DNA of 64,000 bases from Agapetus fuscipes (GCA_951799405.1 OX637362.1:14308493-14372492), one strand, 5' to 3'. Shown: positions 34,839-45,655, numbered from the stretch's first letter. Numbers and translations are program-made. The notes: a model not told the origin generated them from the sequence alone.

Positions 34839-35705
34839 AGCAACTGAGCCATGTCTGAGTGAACTAGAACATCCTACAGGGAGCAAGTTAGCAACTGAGC
34901 CATGTCTGAGTAAACTAGAACATCCTACAGGGAGCAAGTTAGCAACTGAGACATGTCTGAGTGAACTAGAACATCCTACAGGGAGCAAGTTAGCAACTGA
35001 GCCATGTCTGAGTAAACTAGAACATCCTACAGGGAGCAAGTTAGCAACTGAGCCATGTCTGAGTGAACTAGAACATCCTACAGGGAGCAAGTTAGCAACT
35101 GAGCCATGTCTGAGTGAACTAGAACATCCTACAGGGAGCAAGTTAGCAACTGAGCCATGTCTGAGTAAACTAGAACATCCTACAGGAAGCAAGTTAGCAA
35201 CTGAGACATGTCTGAGTGAACTAGAACATCCTACAGGGAGCAAGTTAGCAACTGAGCCATGTCTGAGTAAACTAGAACATCCTACAGGGAGCAAGTTAGC
35301 AACTGAGACATGTCTGAGTGAACTAGAACATCCTACAGGGAGCAAGTTAGCAACTGAGCCATGTCTGAGTAAACTAGAACATCCTACAGGGAGCAAGTTA
35401 GCAACTGAGCCATGTCTGAGTAAACTAGAACATCCTACAGGGAGCAAGTTAGCAACTGAGCCATGTCTGAGTGAACTAGAACATCCTACAGGGAGCAAGT
35501 TAGCAACTGAGCCATGTCTGAGTGAACTAGAACATCCTACAGGGAGCAAGTTAGCAACTGAGCCATGTCTGAGTGAACTAGAACATCCTACAGGGAGCAA
35601 GTTAGCAAATGAGCCATGTCTGAGTGAACTAGAACATCCTACAGGGAGCAAGTTAGCAACTGAGCCATGTCTGAGTGAACTAGAACATCCTACAGGGAGC
35701 AAGTT
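34839..35705 (+). repeat. 51-bp minisatellite, exactly 17 units
   Basis: Unit AGCAACTGAGCCATGTCTGA + GTGAACTAGAACATCCTACA + GGGAGCAAGTT. 867 bp equals 17 x 51. A 319-codon minus-strand frame runs through it because 51 is divisible by 3. It ends 19 bp before the tail of an RTE-a copy. Confidence 0.95.
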
Positions 35706-35717
35706 GGATTCCATTTT

Positions 35718-36050
35718 TGTTTTCTAATCTAATCTAATCTAAGTTGCAAAGATATATATCATTTAAGATTTATATTAAATGCATTCCCACAAGCATGAAG
35801 CAGATATGTATAATTTCGCGCTAACACATGCCGCATGTGGACCTACAATATAAAAACCCAATCTCAAATGAACATAAGCTTTGCAACTCTTGCCGTCCTT
35901 CCCTGAAACAGGGGTGACATTGGCAAAGTGAACCAATTTTTTACAGTATGGGTGGTCAGCCGCATAACAACTTATAAGCCAAGGAACATACATGACAATT
36001 ACATTTTTTACATCAATAAATAACAATATATACATTTTCTAAATAAAAAT
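35718..36050 (-). repeat. RTE-a 3' end with TTAGA tail
   Basis: Tail (AATCT)4 at 35726-35741, full 3'UTR, and further upstream UTR sequence to about 36050. Confidence 0.8.
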
Positions 36051-36671
36051 TACGCACTGAAACAGTTTTATTCAGTTTTATTAAAGTATGAAATAGTTGA
36101 TCTATTTAAAATTCAAAAAAACAAAACAGTTGTTTAAATATAATCTAATATCCAAATAAAAAATATCTGTTTCAATACTAACACAACTGAGTGTATACGA
36201 CAGTATTTTTAATTAAGCAAGGTTGCACAAATTCACCATAAAATGTTTTTATTCTCCTTTTTTAATTATTTTGCCGAAAATTCTCTCTAAACATCGATCA
36301 ATATGAAAGATACATAATATATCACATGTTTTTTTATGGGAAATTGTGCCACGGAACGAAATAGTTGAACAAGAAAAAAAAAGAAAAAAGATTTTTGCTT
36401 GGCAGTCCTCGTGGCGCTTGATCCCTTGCAACCATCGATATATACCTCCATGCTTGTCATACGTGATACGTCAAACGGCTTTGATGCTTCATCTAGTTAT
36501 TTTATATTGATCGATGATTTTATATATTAAAGACGTTCTCCCATAATCTCTATACTAGAGCTTTCAAATAAGTCCAAAGTGAGGGAACGCTGAGAAAACT
36601 ATGGCTATTTCAGGTAAGTGAAATTGTGAAAGAATGCGATGTACATGTTTTTTATTTTATTTTTATTTTAT
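36051..36671. other. AT-rich intergenic DNA with an exon-like ATG
   Basis: Mostly AT-rich. At 36601-36613 there is ATGGCTATTTCAG followed by a consensus donor GTAAGTG, and ATCGAT motifs lie upstream (36433, 36510). I see no following exon; see findings. Confidence 0.3.
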
Positions 36672-36935
36672 AAAAAAAAAAAATTGTGAAGAGGACTGCA
36701 ATTCACCAACCTATTCTGCCTGGCCAGAAACAGGTATTAATGTAATCATTTAATAATTCATTATTGTTTATTATTAATGAATTATTAAATAATAATTACC
36801 CAATAACATATGTTGAACCAGGGTCAAAGTTAAAGTCAAGTGACCCAAGCGGGGATCGAACCAACGTTGTTCCATTCGAAACACGCTAGAAAGATCAGCC
36901 CTCTTGGCCCCCGCGGCTATAACCCCGACATGTTG
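36672..36935 (-). mobile_element. SINE-C copy
   Basis: A-rich tail side TAAAAAAAAAAAATTGTGAA, body with an imperfect palindrome of TTAATAATTCATTA type, and head with GGTTCGATCCCC on the minus strand. Nearly identical to 42850-43167. Confidence 0.75.
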
Positions 36936-36975
36936 TGTATAAGATAGAAATATATAGTAATATTTATATTATAAT

Positions 36976-37211
36976 TCCATAACCTAAGTCGAAAAGTTAT
37001 ACTTACATTTACAATTCACATAAAATGCATGCCCACAAAGAGACACGAGTAAGTTCGCGCATACAAGTGCTGCATGTGTAGTGTGTACCTACTTAAAAAT
37101 TAAAATCCAAACCTCAAATGGACATGAGCCCTGAAACTTTTGCCGACCTTCCCTTAAACAGGGCAATTGGCAAAGTGACATTTTTTTACAGTCAGCCTCA
37201 CACCAACCTAT
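36976..37211 (-). repeat. RTE-a 3' end interrupted by a solo LTR
   Basis: Stops at CACCAACCTAT and resumes after the LTR at 37858 as CTATTTAAGTCAAGGAAT, which dates the LTR insertion after the LINE. Confidence 0.75.
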
Positions 37212-37857
37212 TGTTATGTTAAGATGGAAAGGTATCTCCAGGATACTTACATCCGGCTAGCTCTCACCAGCATCACTCTCAGGGCGTGGGGTTCTTTCCT
37301 TGTGTTGCTTACTTGTATTTTGAGAAGGGTTGTATATTTAAAAGATAAGTTTAACATGAACAAATAAGGGTTTATTTACTTTAGTAATATGGGGGAAAAA
37401 GGGAAAATAAGGGAATGGCCCGACCTGTACCTTGTCACTAAAACACTCCTTACTCTGTTGACTGGAGTTCCGAACTGAAGGCCTGGGGAAGCGCCCCAGG
37501 CTAGCGGCGGCTCACTAGGCGGACGCTTCCACACGTGGGAGCCCCTGGGTGGACGCTCCTAATGCACCCGTCTCTAGTCCACAAGGCGGGTGCCATGCTG
37601 GCAGGAAATCCAAGTATGTAGATGGGGAGGAGGGAGCTACATAGTAATGCACCCTTTTGCACCGCTTGGTGCTTGGTCGCCAACGTCTGCATCTGTTCAC
37701 CTCTGGCCGAGAACTGACGAGCGTGGGCCGATTAGTTCGCACGGCGCAGTTCGGCCGCTTCCGTGACCGTTTGGCTCCGTTCGGCTCCGTTCAGCCCACA
37801 AAACACACTGTACACTTCGAGATTGTTCTTTCTATGTTATTTTAAAATAACATAACA
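37212..37857. mobile_element. Solo LTR, copy 1
   Basis: 646 bp bounded by TGTTATGTTA and TAACATAACA, flanked by CTAT on both sides (37208-37211, 37858-37861). GC-rich centre. It matches the reverse complement of copy 2 at both ends (for example CACTCTCAGGGCGTGGGGTT). TG...CA ends suggest an LTR; no internal region is present. Superfamily not determined. Confidence 0.65.
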
Positions 37858-37861
37858 CTAT

Positions 37862-38947
37862 TTAAGTCAAGGAATTGTGAATGGATTTAAAATGTGATAT
37901 AAATTAAAATGAGATATATGAATAAAAAAAAAATTGTCAGGAAGAACGCGACGTCTCCTGCAATAAAAATAAGTACCGAGCGGGACATGTCAAAAATCTT
38001 TTAAAAACAATAATATTATTAGTACTTAGCAATTGCTGCCAACTTTGCGTTCAGCACAATTTATCCATTCGTACCTAAACATTTGTTAATTCATTTAAAT
38101 TTTAATATTATAATATTTAACATGTCATGCGTCTCTCAAGCCAATTATATTTATTTTAGTAATTTAAAGATTACGTTTATGTACTTTAACATCTTCACTT
38201 TTTTTAAGCACCTTTATTTACTTTTGTTTCCCTTATATATTCACTGGATGTTCCCTTCGTCATTTGTTTTGTATTTTCGAATGATTATAATTGTTGCACT
38301 AACGCTTTACTGTCTTATGCTACTGTTACATTTTTATCTACTGTCTTTTTTGCACTACCATTTTTTTAATAATAATAGAAACGTGTTCATGAAATATAAT
38401 GAATTTTGACTAGAATTTTAGTGTGTAGGTATTAGTGAGTGGGAAAAATTAAAATTGTAATTAAAAATATTGGCATGTTCAAGTGAATGTAAGGCTGATT
38501 TGATATATGTAATTCTGTTTTTATCTCTTATTGTTTGGTGTCATTACGGTTATCATGATTATTTTAATAGGTTTTATATTTTATATTTTGTGTTTGAAAA
38601 AAAATAAAAAATATCTTACTATCATTAGTATTTATATTTATATTCTGTTTTATATTCTTTTTTATTTTAATACTTATATTTAATGTCAACATTGTATGAA
38701 AAAAAAAATATCTTACTGTCATTAGTATTTATAGTTATATTCTTTTTTATATTATTTTTATTTTTAATACGTATATTTAATGTCAACAATGTAATTGGGA
38801 AGGTACAACGTCAATTGTATGTATTTTTATTATTATTTTATATATATATAAAGTGATCTTATTTGATTTGGTTGGTGATTATTTTTTTTTTTTTCTCAAA
38901 ATCAAACTTCCTCGTGTTGGCCGCAAACTCTGCAGAATCTCTCAGCC
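37862..38947. other. AT-rich DNA between the two LTRs
   Basis: Contains a two-copy tandem repeat of about 100 bp (38595-38700 and 38700-38795, sharing TATCTTACT.TCATTAGTATTTAT and AATGTCAACA). No retroviral gag or pol remnant is visible, so the two LTRs are not the ends of one provirus. Confidence 0.5.
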
Positions 38948-38951
38948 AACC

Positions 38952-39709
38952 TGTTATGTTATTTTTATAATAACATTTGGAATGAAGTCAGTGTGTACAG
39001 TGCATGTTTTGTGGCCGAACAGAACCGAACGGTTACGGAAGCAACCGAACTGCACCGAGCGATGTCATCGTGCCGTCGAATGTCGCTCGCCAGTTCTCGG
39101 CAGTCTACAATCACGCGCGGACGAAGGAGGAGGTCGGACACAGCGCTGTGAAGCGGCAATTACTGCCTGGCAATTACTGTTTCCTAGTTGGGGCCCCCAT
39201 GGACTTAGCCGCGAGGCTTCCACGTGGGGACATATGCATGGAGCATCCTCCATCCAAGGCACCCGCCTTATGAACTGGAGCCTCGACGTGTTGAGGCATC
39301 CGCCTCATGGACTGCGGCTCTCGGAGGGCGAAGCCCCGAGCCGTGAGCATCCCCTCCCGGGCTTAATGTAAGCTCGCCTAGGACTCCAGCCTACAGATCA
39401 GTGCTTCGTGAAAGTGAGCCGCGAGAACTGTGATTGTGTTTGAGTGCTAATACCGGTCTGGTTATTTCCTTCTCCACTATCCCTCTTTCCCTTTTTATGG
39501 ATTTAACTTTTATATTTGACTTTAACTGATTAAATCTCTTTTGTTAACATTAGCTCTTATCTTAGTAATATACAACCCTTCCTAAAATACAAGGTGAGCA
39601 ACACAAAGAAAGAACCCCACGCCCTGAGAGTGATGCCGATGATAGCTAGCCGGAGTGAGTATCCTTGTAGGTACATCCTGAAGGTACCTTCCATTAAGGA
39701 AACATAACA
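38952..39709. mobile_element. Solo LTR, copy 2, opposite orientation
   Basis: 758 bp bounded by TGTTATGTTA and AAACATAACA, flanked by AACC on both sides (38948-38951, 39710-39713). Shares CCACGCCCTGAGAGTGATGC and CGTTTTGTG-side blocks with copy 1 in reverse; the middle parts differ. Confidence 0.65.
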
Positions 39710-40042
39710 AACCCTTGTGGAATAGAGGCAAGGATGACAGTTACAGTAAGATGGATATTCTGGTAAAACCTGTACAATACCAACCCTGTAATGTGTTATC
39801 TGCCTGCTATTCGCACGATATGTGCGTATGCAGACATACCTGTACTAGGGATGTGATGGTAATGACATGGCGGTTTCGGATATCTAGTTATTTAGAATAT
39901 TTACTAGGTTCAGTTGCGGATATTCGATTTATAAGGGATGAAGTCCGAACGTTTTTGAATTTGGAACCTTTTCTCGGCGAGCAAACGTTAGTCTCGAAAG
40001 GGACTGTCGTACTGAGCAACCGATAACAAAATGAATGCCTTT

Positions 40043-40672
40043 AGTATGCCTTTTTCTTATCATTTCCAGTAATAGTATGCCTTTTTTCTAGCATTTTCAG
40101 CAATAGTATGCCTTTTTCCTAGCATTTTCAGCAATAGTATCTATGCCTTTTTTCTGGCATTTCCAGTAATTGTATGAAATTGGTTTCATGATTTAATTTT
40201 TTTAGTGTCCATGTTTATATTATTATTTATTGATTTAAAAAATGTAATTTTTTTTCACCACCATACTGTACCCACCCATACTGTAAAAAATGGTTCACTT
40301 TGCCAATGTCACCCCTGTTTCAGGGATGGACGGCAAGAGTTGCAGGGCTTATGTTCATTTGAGATTGGGTTTTTATATTGTAGGTCCATATGCGGCATGT
40401 GTTAGCGCGAAATTATACGTGTCTGTTTGTGGGAATGCATTTAATATAAATCTTAAATGATATATATCCTTGCAGCTTAGATTAGATTAGATGAGATTAG
40501 TATGCGTTTTTTCTAGCATTTCCAGCAATAGTATGCCTATTTCCTAGCATTTCCAGCAATAGTATGCCTTTTTCCTAGCATTTCCAGCAATAGTATGCCT
40601 TTTTCCTAGCATTTCCAGCAATAGTATGCCTTTTTCCTAGCATTTCCAGCAATAGTATGCCTTTTTCCTAGC
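40043..40672 (+). repeat. 31-bp minisatellite split by an RTE-a insertion
   Basis: Unit AGTATGCCTTTTTCCTAGCA + TTTCCAGCAAT. Four units at 40043-40170 and about 5.6 units at 40499-40672. Confidence 0.85.
40171..40498 (+). repeat. RTE-a 3' end inside the 31-bp array
   Basis: Starts in the upstream UTR (GAAATTGGTTTCATGATTTA) and ends with a TTAGATTAGATGAGATTAG tail, after which the minisatellite resumes. Confidence 0.85.
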
Positions 40673-40867
40673 AACCCGGCCGCGTGACAACACAATTTCG
40701 TCAATGCCAAATCACGTGCGGACCTCTCGTAAAAGCATATACAAATGTATCTACAAATAAGCACATCAATTGCACGACTCTATTTCTAAGTCATCGTTTG
40801 GTTTTACAATCAGTCAAAAATGCAGAAACTTAATTAAACATTCTTCATTTCTATTGCGCTCGCAACT

Positions 40868-41015
40868 AACGTGACTAAACTACACATATAGTGCACTTTT
40901 AGAAAGGGGTTGAAGACCCACCTGTTCGCGCGCTCATATGAGCAAGCGCCTTTGGGATGACCAAGAGTCATGAAAAGGCGTTATAAAAATATTGTATTAT
41001 TATTATTATTATTAA
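40868..41015 (+). repeat. SINE-B 3' tip and CR1-like LINE 3' end
   Basis: 40868-40893 is the last 25 bp of a minus-strand SINE-B. 40894-41015 is the C-terminus of a CR1-like LINE (RKGLKTHLFARSYEQAP, stop) with an (ATT)n tail. Confidence 0.55.
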
Positions 41016-41019
41016 GGAC

Positions 41020-41408
41020 AGAAAGAAATGGCGGTTAATCTGTGATGTTGACGGCTAGGGTTTTTAAATTAAAATTTGTTTTCTGTAAGTTTTTGATGTC
41101 CATACATATGTATTATAATTTAGGGATTTTAAAAATGTAATTTGTCATGTATGTTCCTTGACTTATAGGTTGGTATGCGGCTGACCACCCAAACTGTGAA
41201 AAAATGGTTCACTTTGCCAATGTCACCCCTGTTTTAGGGAAGGACGGCAAGAGTTGCAGCGCTTATGTTCATTTGAGTTGGGTTCTTATAATGTAGGTCC
41301 ACATGCGGCATGTGTTAGCGCGAAATTATACATGTCTGCTTGTGGGAATGCATTTAATATAAATCTTAAATGGTATATATCCTTGCAGCTTAAATTAGAT
41401 TAGATTAG
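41020..41408 (+). repeat. RTE-a 3' end including coding tail
   Basis: Begins in the last codons of pol (KDRKKWRLICDV) and ends with TTAAATTAGATTAGATTAGA. Confidence 0.8.
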
Positions 41409-41706
41409 AACTCCTTGCGGGGTTTCCCCCAAAAATATCACATTTAACGAGTGAAACCTTTTTATTTTTAGAGCCAAGAAGACCGACCTTACTACAACCA
41501 CTTTAGTCGATGTGGGGTTTTCCCAGTTCCCTAGGGAGCTGGTACTCGTTTCATGTAAAGGCTGAGTAAGCTTTGCCGGCATTTTATTTTGGATGTGAAA
41601 AACCCACCGAAACATAAATTCTTTCTGACATCCCCGGTGGGATTCAAACCAGAGTTCTTCACATGGACTGCAAATACTCTACCAACTGAGCTCTATCGAC
41701 CGGACG
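41400..41706 (-). mobile_element. SINE-B copy, diverged
   Basis: Lacks the usual 3' tip, starting directly at the RTE-a tail. Body and head are recognisable (GGTGGGATTCAAACC, ACCAACTGAGCTCTATCGAC). Confidence 0.65.
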
Positions 41707-41737
41707 TTGTTCAATATTATCCTATATTATTTTATAA

Positions 41738-41960
41738 GAAGTATATTTGTGAAGAGGAATGCAATTCATTAACCTATTTTGCTTAGCCAGAAACATGTAT
41801 TCACGTTATCAATTAATAATCCATTATTTAATCTTTTTAATGAATTATTAATTAATAACTACCTTATGACATCTGTTGAACCAGGGTCGAAGTTATTGTC
41901 GATGGGACACGACGCAAGCGAGTTAAAAATTGGAGCATTGACGCCTTGACCGTCCTAGCG
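41738..41960 (-). mobile_element. SINE-C copy, head damaged
   Basis: TTTGTGAAGAGGAATGCAAT to TGTTGAACCAGGGTCGAAGT, then the tRNA head decays. Confidence 0.6.
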
Positions 41961-42135
41961 ACAATATTGGTATAAGGCTGATCCCCCATACTGTAAAAAA
42001 TGATTCACTTTGTCAATGTCAAAAAGTTGCACGAATTATGTTCATTTGAGGTTTGGATTTTAATTTGTAAGTGCACATGCAGCATTTGTAAGCATGAATG
42101 TAAGAGAGAAAGCATATCTTTGCCCTTTGATTATA
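41955..42135 (+). repeat. Decayed RTE-a 3' end
   Basis: TTGGTATAAGGCTGATCCCC and CACTTTGTCAATGTC blocks with internal deletions. Confidence 0.5.
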
Positions 42136-42330
42136 GATTATTATTATATAGATCCGAAATAATTTTTTCGAAATAGTTTCTTTATTTCGGATATCCCATA
42201 GTTTTAGTGACGGATACGGATACCCATAACATCCCTGACCTGTAATTTTAAATTATAGTTAGCTGTATTATAAAAATATGCGTGTGTGTGTATGGCGACA
42301 TAAAGTCAACACTAATTGTACTGAAATATC

Positions 42331-42338
42331 TATAAAAG
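42331..42338 (+). promoter_or_regulatory. TATA box of gene 3
   Basis: TATAAAAG lies 78 bp before the gene 3 ATG, nearly the spacing of the gene 2 TATA box (74 bp), and 94 bp after the hAT-like element ends. Confidence 0.65.
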
Positions 42339-42415
42339 ACGCGGGCACACATTTTTGCACGATCCATTATTTGAATTCAATCATATTACTGAGTAACAAT
42401 AACGTAAAATAAAGA

Positions 42416-42621
42416 ATGGCTAGACATCTAGTTGCCGCATTCTTAGTGCTCCACATTTTGCAGTTTGGTGACGGCCAGACGCTGCAGAAGGCCGAGATGT
42501 CACCACCAGTTTACGGCGCTAAAGCCGACAAGTGCAAGGGTAAGATCGCAGGGCCTGCATTCGATGCGAGAAATTACGACGAATTCGACACAAGTCCACA
42601 GAAACCGTTCCCTCTAAAAAA
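42416..42621 (+). CDS. Gene 3 exon 1: signal peptide exon of a third peroxidase paralogue
   Basis: Partial gene. Encodes MARHLVAAFLVLHILQFGDG, a signal peptide, then an acidic/basic propeptide ending NYDEFDTSPQKPFPLKK, which lines up with [15 protein letters not shown] of gene 2 exon 1. It ends in phase 2 at a consensus donor AAGTAAGTG, the same phase as exon 1 in genes 1 and 2. The TATA box and the start context support a real promoter. The expected next exon (YRT/SxDGSCNN) was not found up to 64000, so either intron 1 exceeds 21 kb through repeat insertion or the gene is broken. Assignment to the peroxidase family is inferred from position, phase and the short motif. Confidence 0.65.
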
Positions 42622-42664
42622 GTAAGTGAATTTCAATGATTTTAATTGCATGTATTTTAAATAA

Positions 42665-42847
42665 ATTTGTAAAGAGGGATGCAAGAAGTATGCAAGGATA
42701 GAAAGAAATGGCGGTTGATCTGTGATGTTGGCGGCTAGGGTTTGTTAAAGTGAAATTGGTTTTATGATTTAGTTTTTTTTTATGTCCATGTATATATTGT
42801 TATTTATTGATTTAAAAAATGTAATTTGTCACGTATGTTCCTTGACT

Positions 42848-42912
<65 letters not shown>

Positions 42913-43420
42913 TAGATTTGTGAAGAGGAATGCAATTCACCAACCTATTCTACCTGGCCAGAAACAGGTATTAATATCATCATTTAATAATTCATTATTG
43001 TTAATTATTAATGAATTATTAAATAATAATTACCCAATTACATCTGTTGAACCAGGGTCAAAGTTAAAGTCAAGTGACCCAAGCGGGGATCGAACCAACG
43101 TTGTTCCATTCGAAACACGCTAGAAAGATCAGCCCTCTTGGCCCACGCGGCTATAACCCCGATATAAGTATAGGTTGTTATGCGGCTGACCACCCATAAT
43201 ATAAAAAATTGGATCACTTTGCCAATGTCACCCCTGTTTCAGGGAAGAACGGCAAGAGTTGCAAGGCTTATGTTCATTTGAGATTGGGTTTTTATATTGT
43301 AGGTCCACATGCGGCATGTGTTAGCGCGAAATTATACATATCTGCTTGTGGGAATGCATTTAATTTAAATCTTAAATGATATATATCTTTGCAGCTTAGA
43401 TTAGATTAGATTAGATTAGA
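42665..43420 (+). repeat. RTE-a 3' end interrupted by SINE-C
   Basis: Left part 42665-42850 covers the pol end and UTR (AAGAAATGGCGGTTGATCTG). The right part, 43168-43420, resumes at TATAGGTTGTTATGCGGCTG and ends in (TTAGA)4. Confidence 0.85.
42850..43167 (-). mobile_element. SINE-C with 56-nt poly(A) tail
   Basis: T run of 56 (42850-42905) is the poly(A) of a minus-strand insertion, followed by the full body and head. The pure homopolymer and near identity to 36672-36935 suggest a young insertion. Confidence 0.8.
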
Positions 43421-43422
43421 TG

Positions 43423-43715
43423 CAATTCACCAACCTATTTAGCCAGGTCAGAAACAGGTATTAACATTATCAATTAATAATTCATTATTTTAATAATTTC
43501 AAAATCTTAGATTGTAGTTTGGTATGAGGCTGACCACCCATACTGTAAAAAATGGTTCACTTTGCCTCAAGAAAGGTGAGCCAAAGTTGCAAGGCTTGGA
43601 TTTTCATTTTTAAGCACATATGCAGCATATGCAAATGCGAAGTCACACGTGTCTTCTTGTGTGCATGCATTTAACATGAATCATACATGTTATTATGTTT
43701 TTGCAACTTAGATAA
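43423..43715. repeat. SINE-C fragment followed by RTE-a 3' end
   Basis: 43423-43500 has GCAATTCACCAACCTATTTA of SINE-C (minus). 43505-43715 is a plus-strand RTE-a end with a 60-bp internal deletion. Confidence 0.6.
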
Positions 43716-43806
43716 CAGTAACAGTTTACGCTTTGCAGCGACTTTACAAAGAACAGTAATCATTTTGTAATAAATTGATTGAAATGAAAAGGTGTCGTAT
43801 TTTCAG

Positions 43807-45324
43807 AATAACACATAGAAGGCGAAGAATGAAAAATAGCCGGTGGCTGTAATGAAGGCGGCTAGGGCCAAGAAAAACACATAGAAGGCGAAGAATGTAA
43901 AATAGCCGGTGGCTGTAATGTAGGCGGCTAGGGCCAAGAAAAACACATAGAAGGCGAAGAATGTAAAATAGCCGGTGGCTGTAATGTAGGCGGCTAGGGC
44001 CAAGAAAAACACATAGAAGGCGAAGAATGTAAAATAGCCGGTGGCTGTAATGTAGGCGGCTAGGGCCAAGAAAAACACATAGAAGCCGAAGAATGTAAAA
44101 TAGCCGGTGGCTGTAATGTAGGCGGCTAGGGCCAAGAAAAACACATAGAAGGCGAAGAATGAAAAATAGCCGGTGGCTGTAATGAAGGCGGCTAGGGCCA
44201 AGAAAAACACATAGAAGGCGAAGAATGTAAAATAGCCGGTGGCTGTAATGTAGGCGGCTAGGGCCAAGAAAAACACATAGAAGGCGAAGAATGTAAAATA
44301 GCCGGTGGCTGTAATGTAGGCGGCTAGGGCCAAGAAAAACACATAGAAGGCGAAGAATGTAAAATAGCCGGTGGCTGTAATGTAGGCGGCTAGGGCCAAG
44401 AAAAACACATAGAAGCCGAAGAATGTAAAATAGCCGGTGGCTGTAATGTAGGCGGCTAGGGCCAAGAAAAACACATAGAAGGTGAAGAATGTAAAATAGC
44501 CGGTGGCTGTAATGTAGGCGGCTAGGGCCAAGAAAAACACATAGAAGGCGAAGAATGTAAAATAGCCGGTGGCTGTAATGTAGGCGGCTAGGGCCAAGAA
44601 AAACACATAGAAGGCGAAGAATGTAAAATAGCCGGTGGCTGTAATGTAGGCGGCTAGGGCCAAGAAAAACACATAGAAGGCGAAGAATGTAAAATAGCCG
44701 GTGGCTGTAATGTAGGCGGCTAGGGCCAAGAATAACACATAGAAGGCGAAGAATGTAAAATAGCCGGTGGCTGTAATGTAGGCGGCTAGGGCCAAGAAAA
44801 ACACATAGAAGGCGAAGAATGTAAAATAGCCGGTGGCTGTAATGTAGGCGGCTAGGGCCAAGAAAAACACATAGAAGCCGAAGAATGTAAAATAGCCGGT
44901 GGCTGTAATGTAGGCGGCTAGGGCCAAGAAAAACACATAGAAGGCGAAGAATGTAAAATAGCCGGTGGCTGTAATGTAGGCGGCTAGGGCCAAGAATAAC
45001 ACATAGAAGGCGAAGAATGTAAAATAGCCGGTGGCTGTAATGTAGGCGGCTAGGGCCAAGAATAACACATAGAAGGCGAAGAATGTCAAATAGCCGGTGG
45101 CTATAATGTAGGCGGCTAGGGCCAAAAATAACACATAGAAGTCGAAGAATGTCAAATAGCCGGTGGCTGTAATGTAGGCGGCTAGGGCCAAGAAAAACAT
45201 ATAGAAAGCGAAGAATGTAAAATAGCCGGTGGCTGTAATGTAAGCGGCTAGGGCCAAGAAAAACACATAGAAGGCGAAGAATGTCAAATAGCCGGTGGCT
45301 GTAATGTAGGCGGCTAGGGCCAAG
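43807..45324 (-). repeat. 66-bp minisatellite, exactly 23 units
   Basis: Plus unit AAAAACACATAGAAGGCGAA + GAATGTAAAATAGCCGGTGG + CTGTAATGTAGGCGGCTAGG + GCCAAG. 1518 bp equals 23 x 66. Two minus frames are open throughout and would encode hydrophobic 22-residue repeats (ALAAYITATGYFTFFAFYVF). Unit differences change amino acids freely, so I do not call a gene. Downstream the sequence continues directly into an RTE-a 3'UTR. Confidence 0.93.
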
Positions 45325-45655
45325 AAGCAATTTCCATTTTTATAGATGTTTTGTAGATTTTTTGATTGTTTGTATAACTGGATGTAATTAATTGTTTGTA
45401 TTCCTTGACTTATAGGTTGGTATGAGGCTGACCACCCATACTGTAAAAAATGGTTAACTTTGCCTATGTCACTCCTATTTCAGGGAAGGTCGACAAGAGT
45501 TGCGGGGCTTATGTTCAGATTGAGATTGGGTTTTTATATTGTAGGTCCACATGCGGCATGTGTAAGCGCGAAATTATGCGTGTCTGCTTGTGGGAATGCA
45601 TTTAATATGAATCTCAAATGATACATATCTTTGCCGCTTAGATTTAGATTTAGGC
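45325..45655 (+). repeat. RTE-a 3' end continuous with the 66-bp array
   Basis: The last unit's GGCGGCTAGGG runs into a UTR similar to that after GGCGGCTAGGG in other RTE-a copies, then CCTTGACTTATAGGTTGGTA and a TTAGATTTAGATTTAG tail. Confidence 0.7.

Larger units (their letters stand above)
39846..42237. mobile_element. hAT-like element carrying nested insertions
   Basis: Left end TAGGGATGTGATGG and right end CCATAACATCCCTG are inverted repeats, flanked by ACCTGTAC (39838-39845) and ACCTGTAA (42238-42245), a 7/8 target duplication. Both subterminal regions have TTTCGGATATC/GATATCCGAAA. The interior holds a 31-bp minisatellite, three RTE-a ends, a CR1 end, SINE-B and SINE-C; no transposase seen. 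Confidence 0.55.

Noticed and set aside
34755..35714. 319-codon minus frame with 17-residue repeats
   Set aside because: 51-bp minisatellite by-product without a supported start or exon context.
38083..38409. 108-codon hydrophobic open frame
   Set aside because: AT-rich composition, no splice context or recognisable motif; likely chance.
38853..39371. 172-codon open frame in GC-rich DNA
   Set aside because: Lies within the solo LTR; GC-rich DNA gives spurious frames on both strands there.
37208..39713. One LTR retrotransposon with two LTRs
   Set aside because: The two LTRs are inverted relative to each other, have different target duplications and no gag/pol between them.
43744..45330. Two long minus-strand frames (over 500 codons) of hydrophobic 22-residue repeats
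   Set aside because: They follow from a 66-bp tandem repeat; unit differences are not biased to silent positions, and no promoter, signal or unique coding sequence flanks them.
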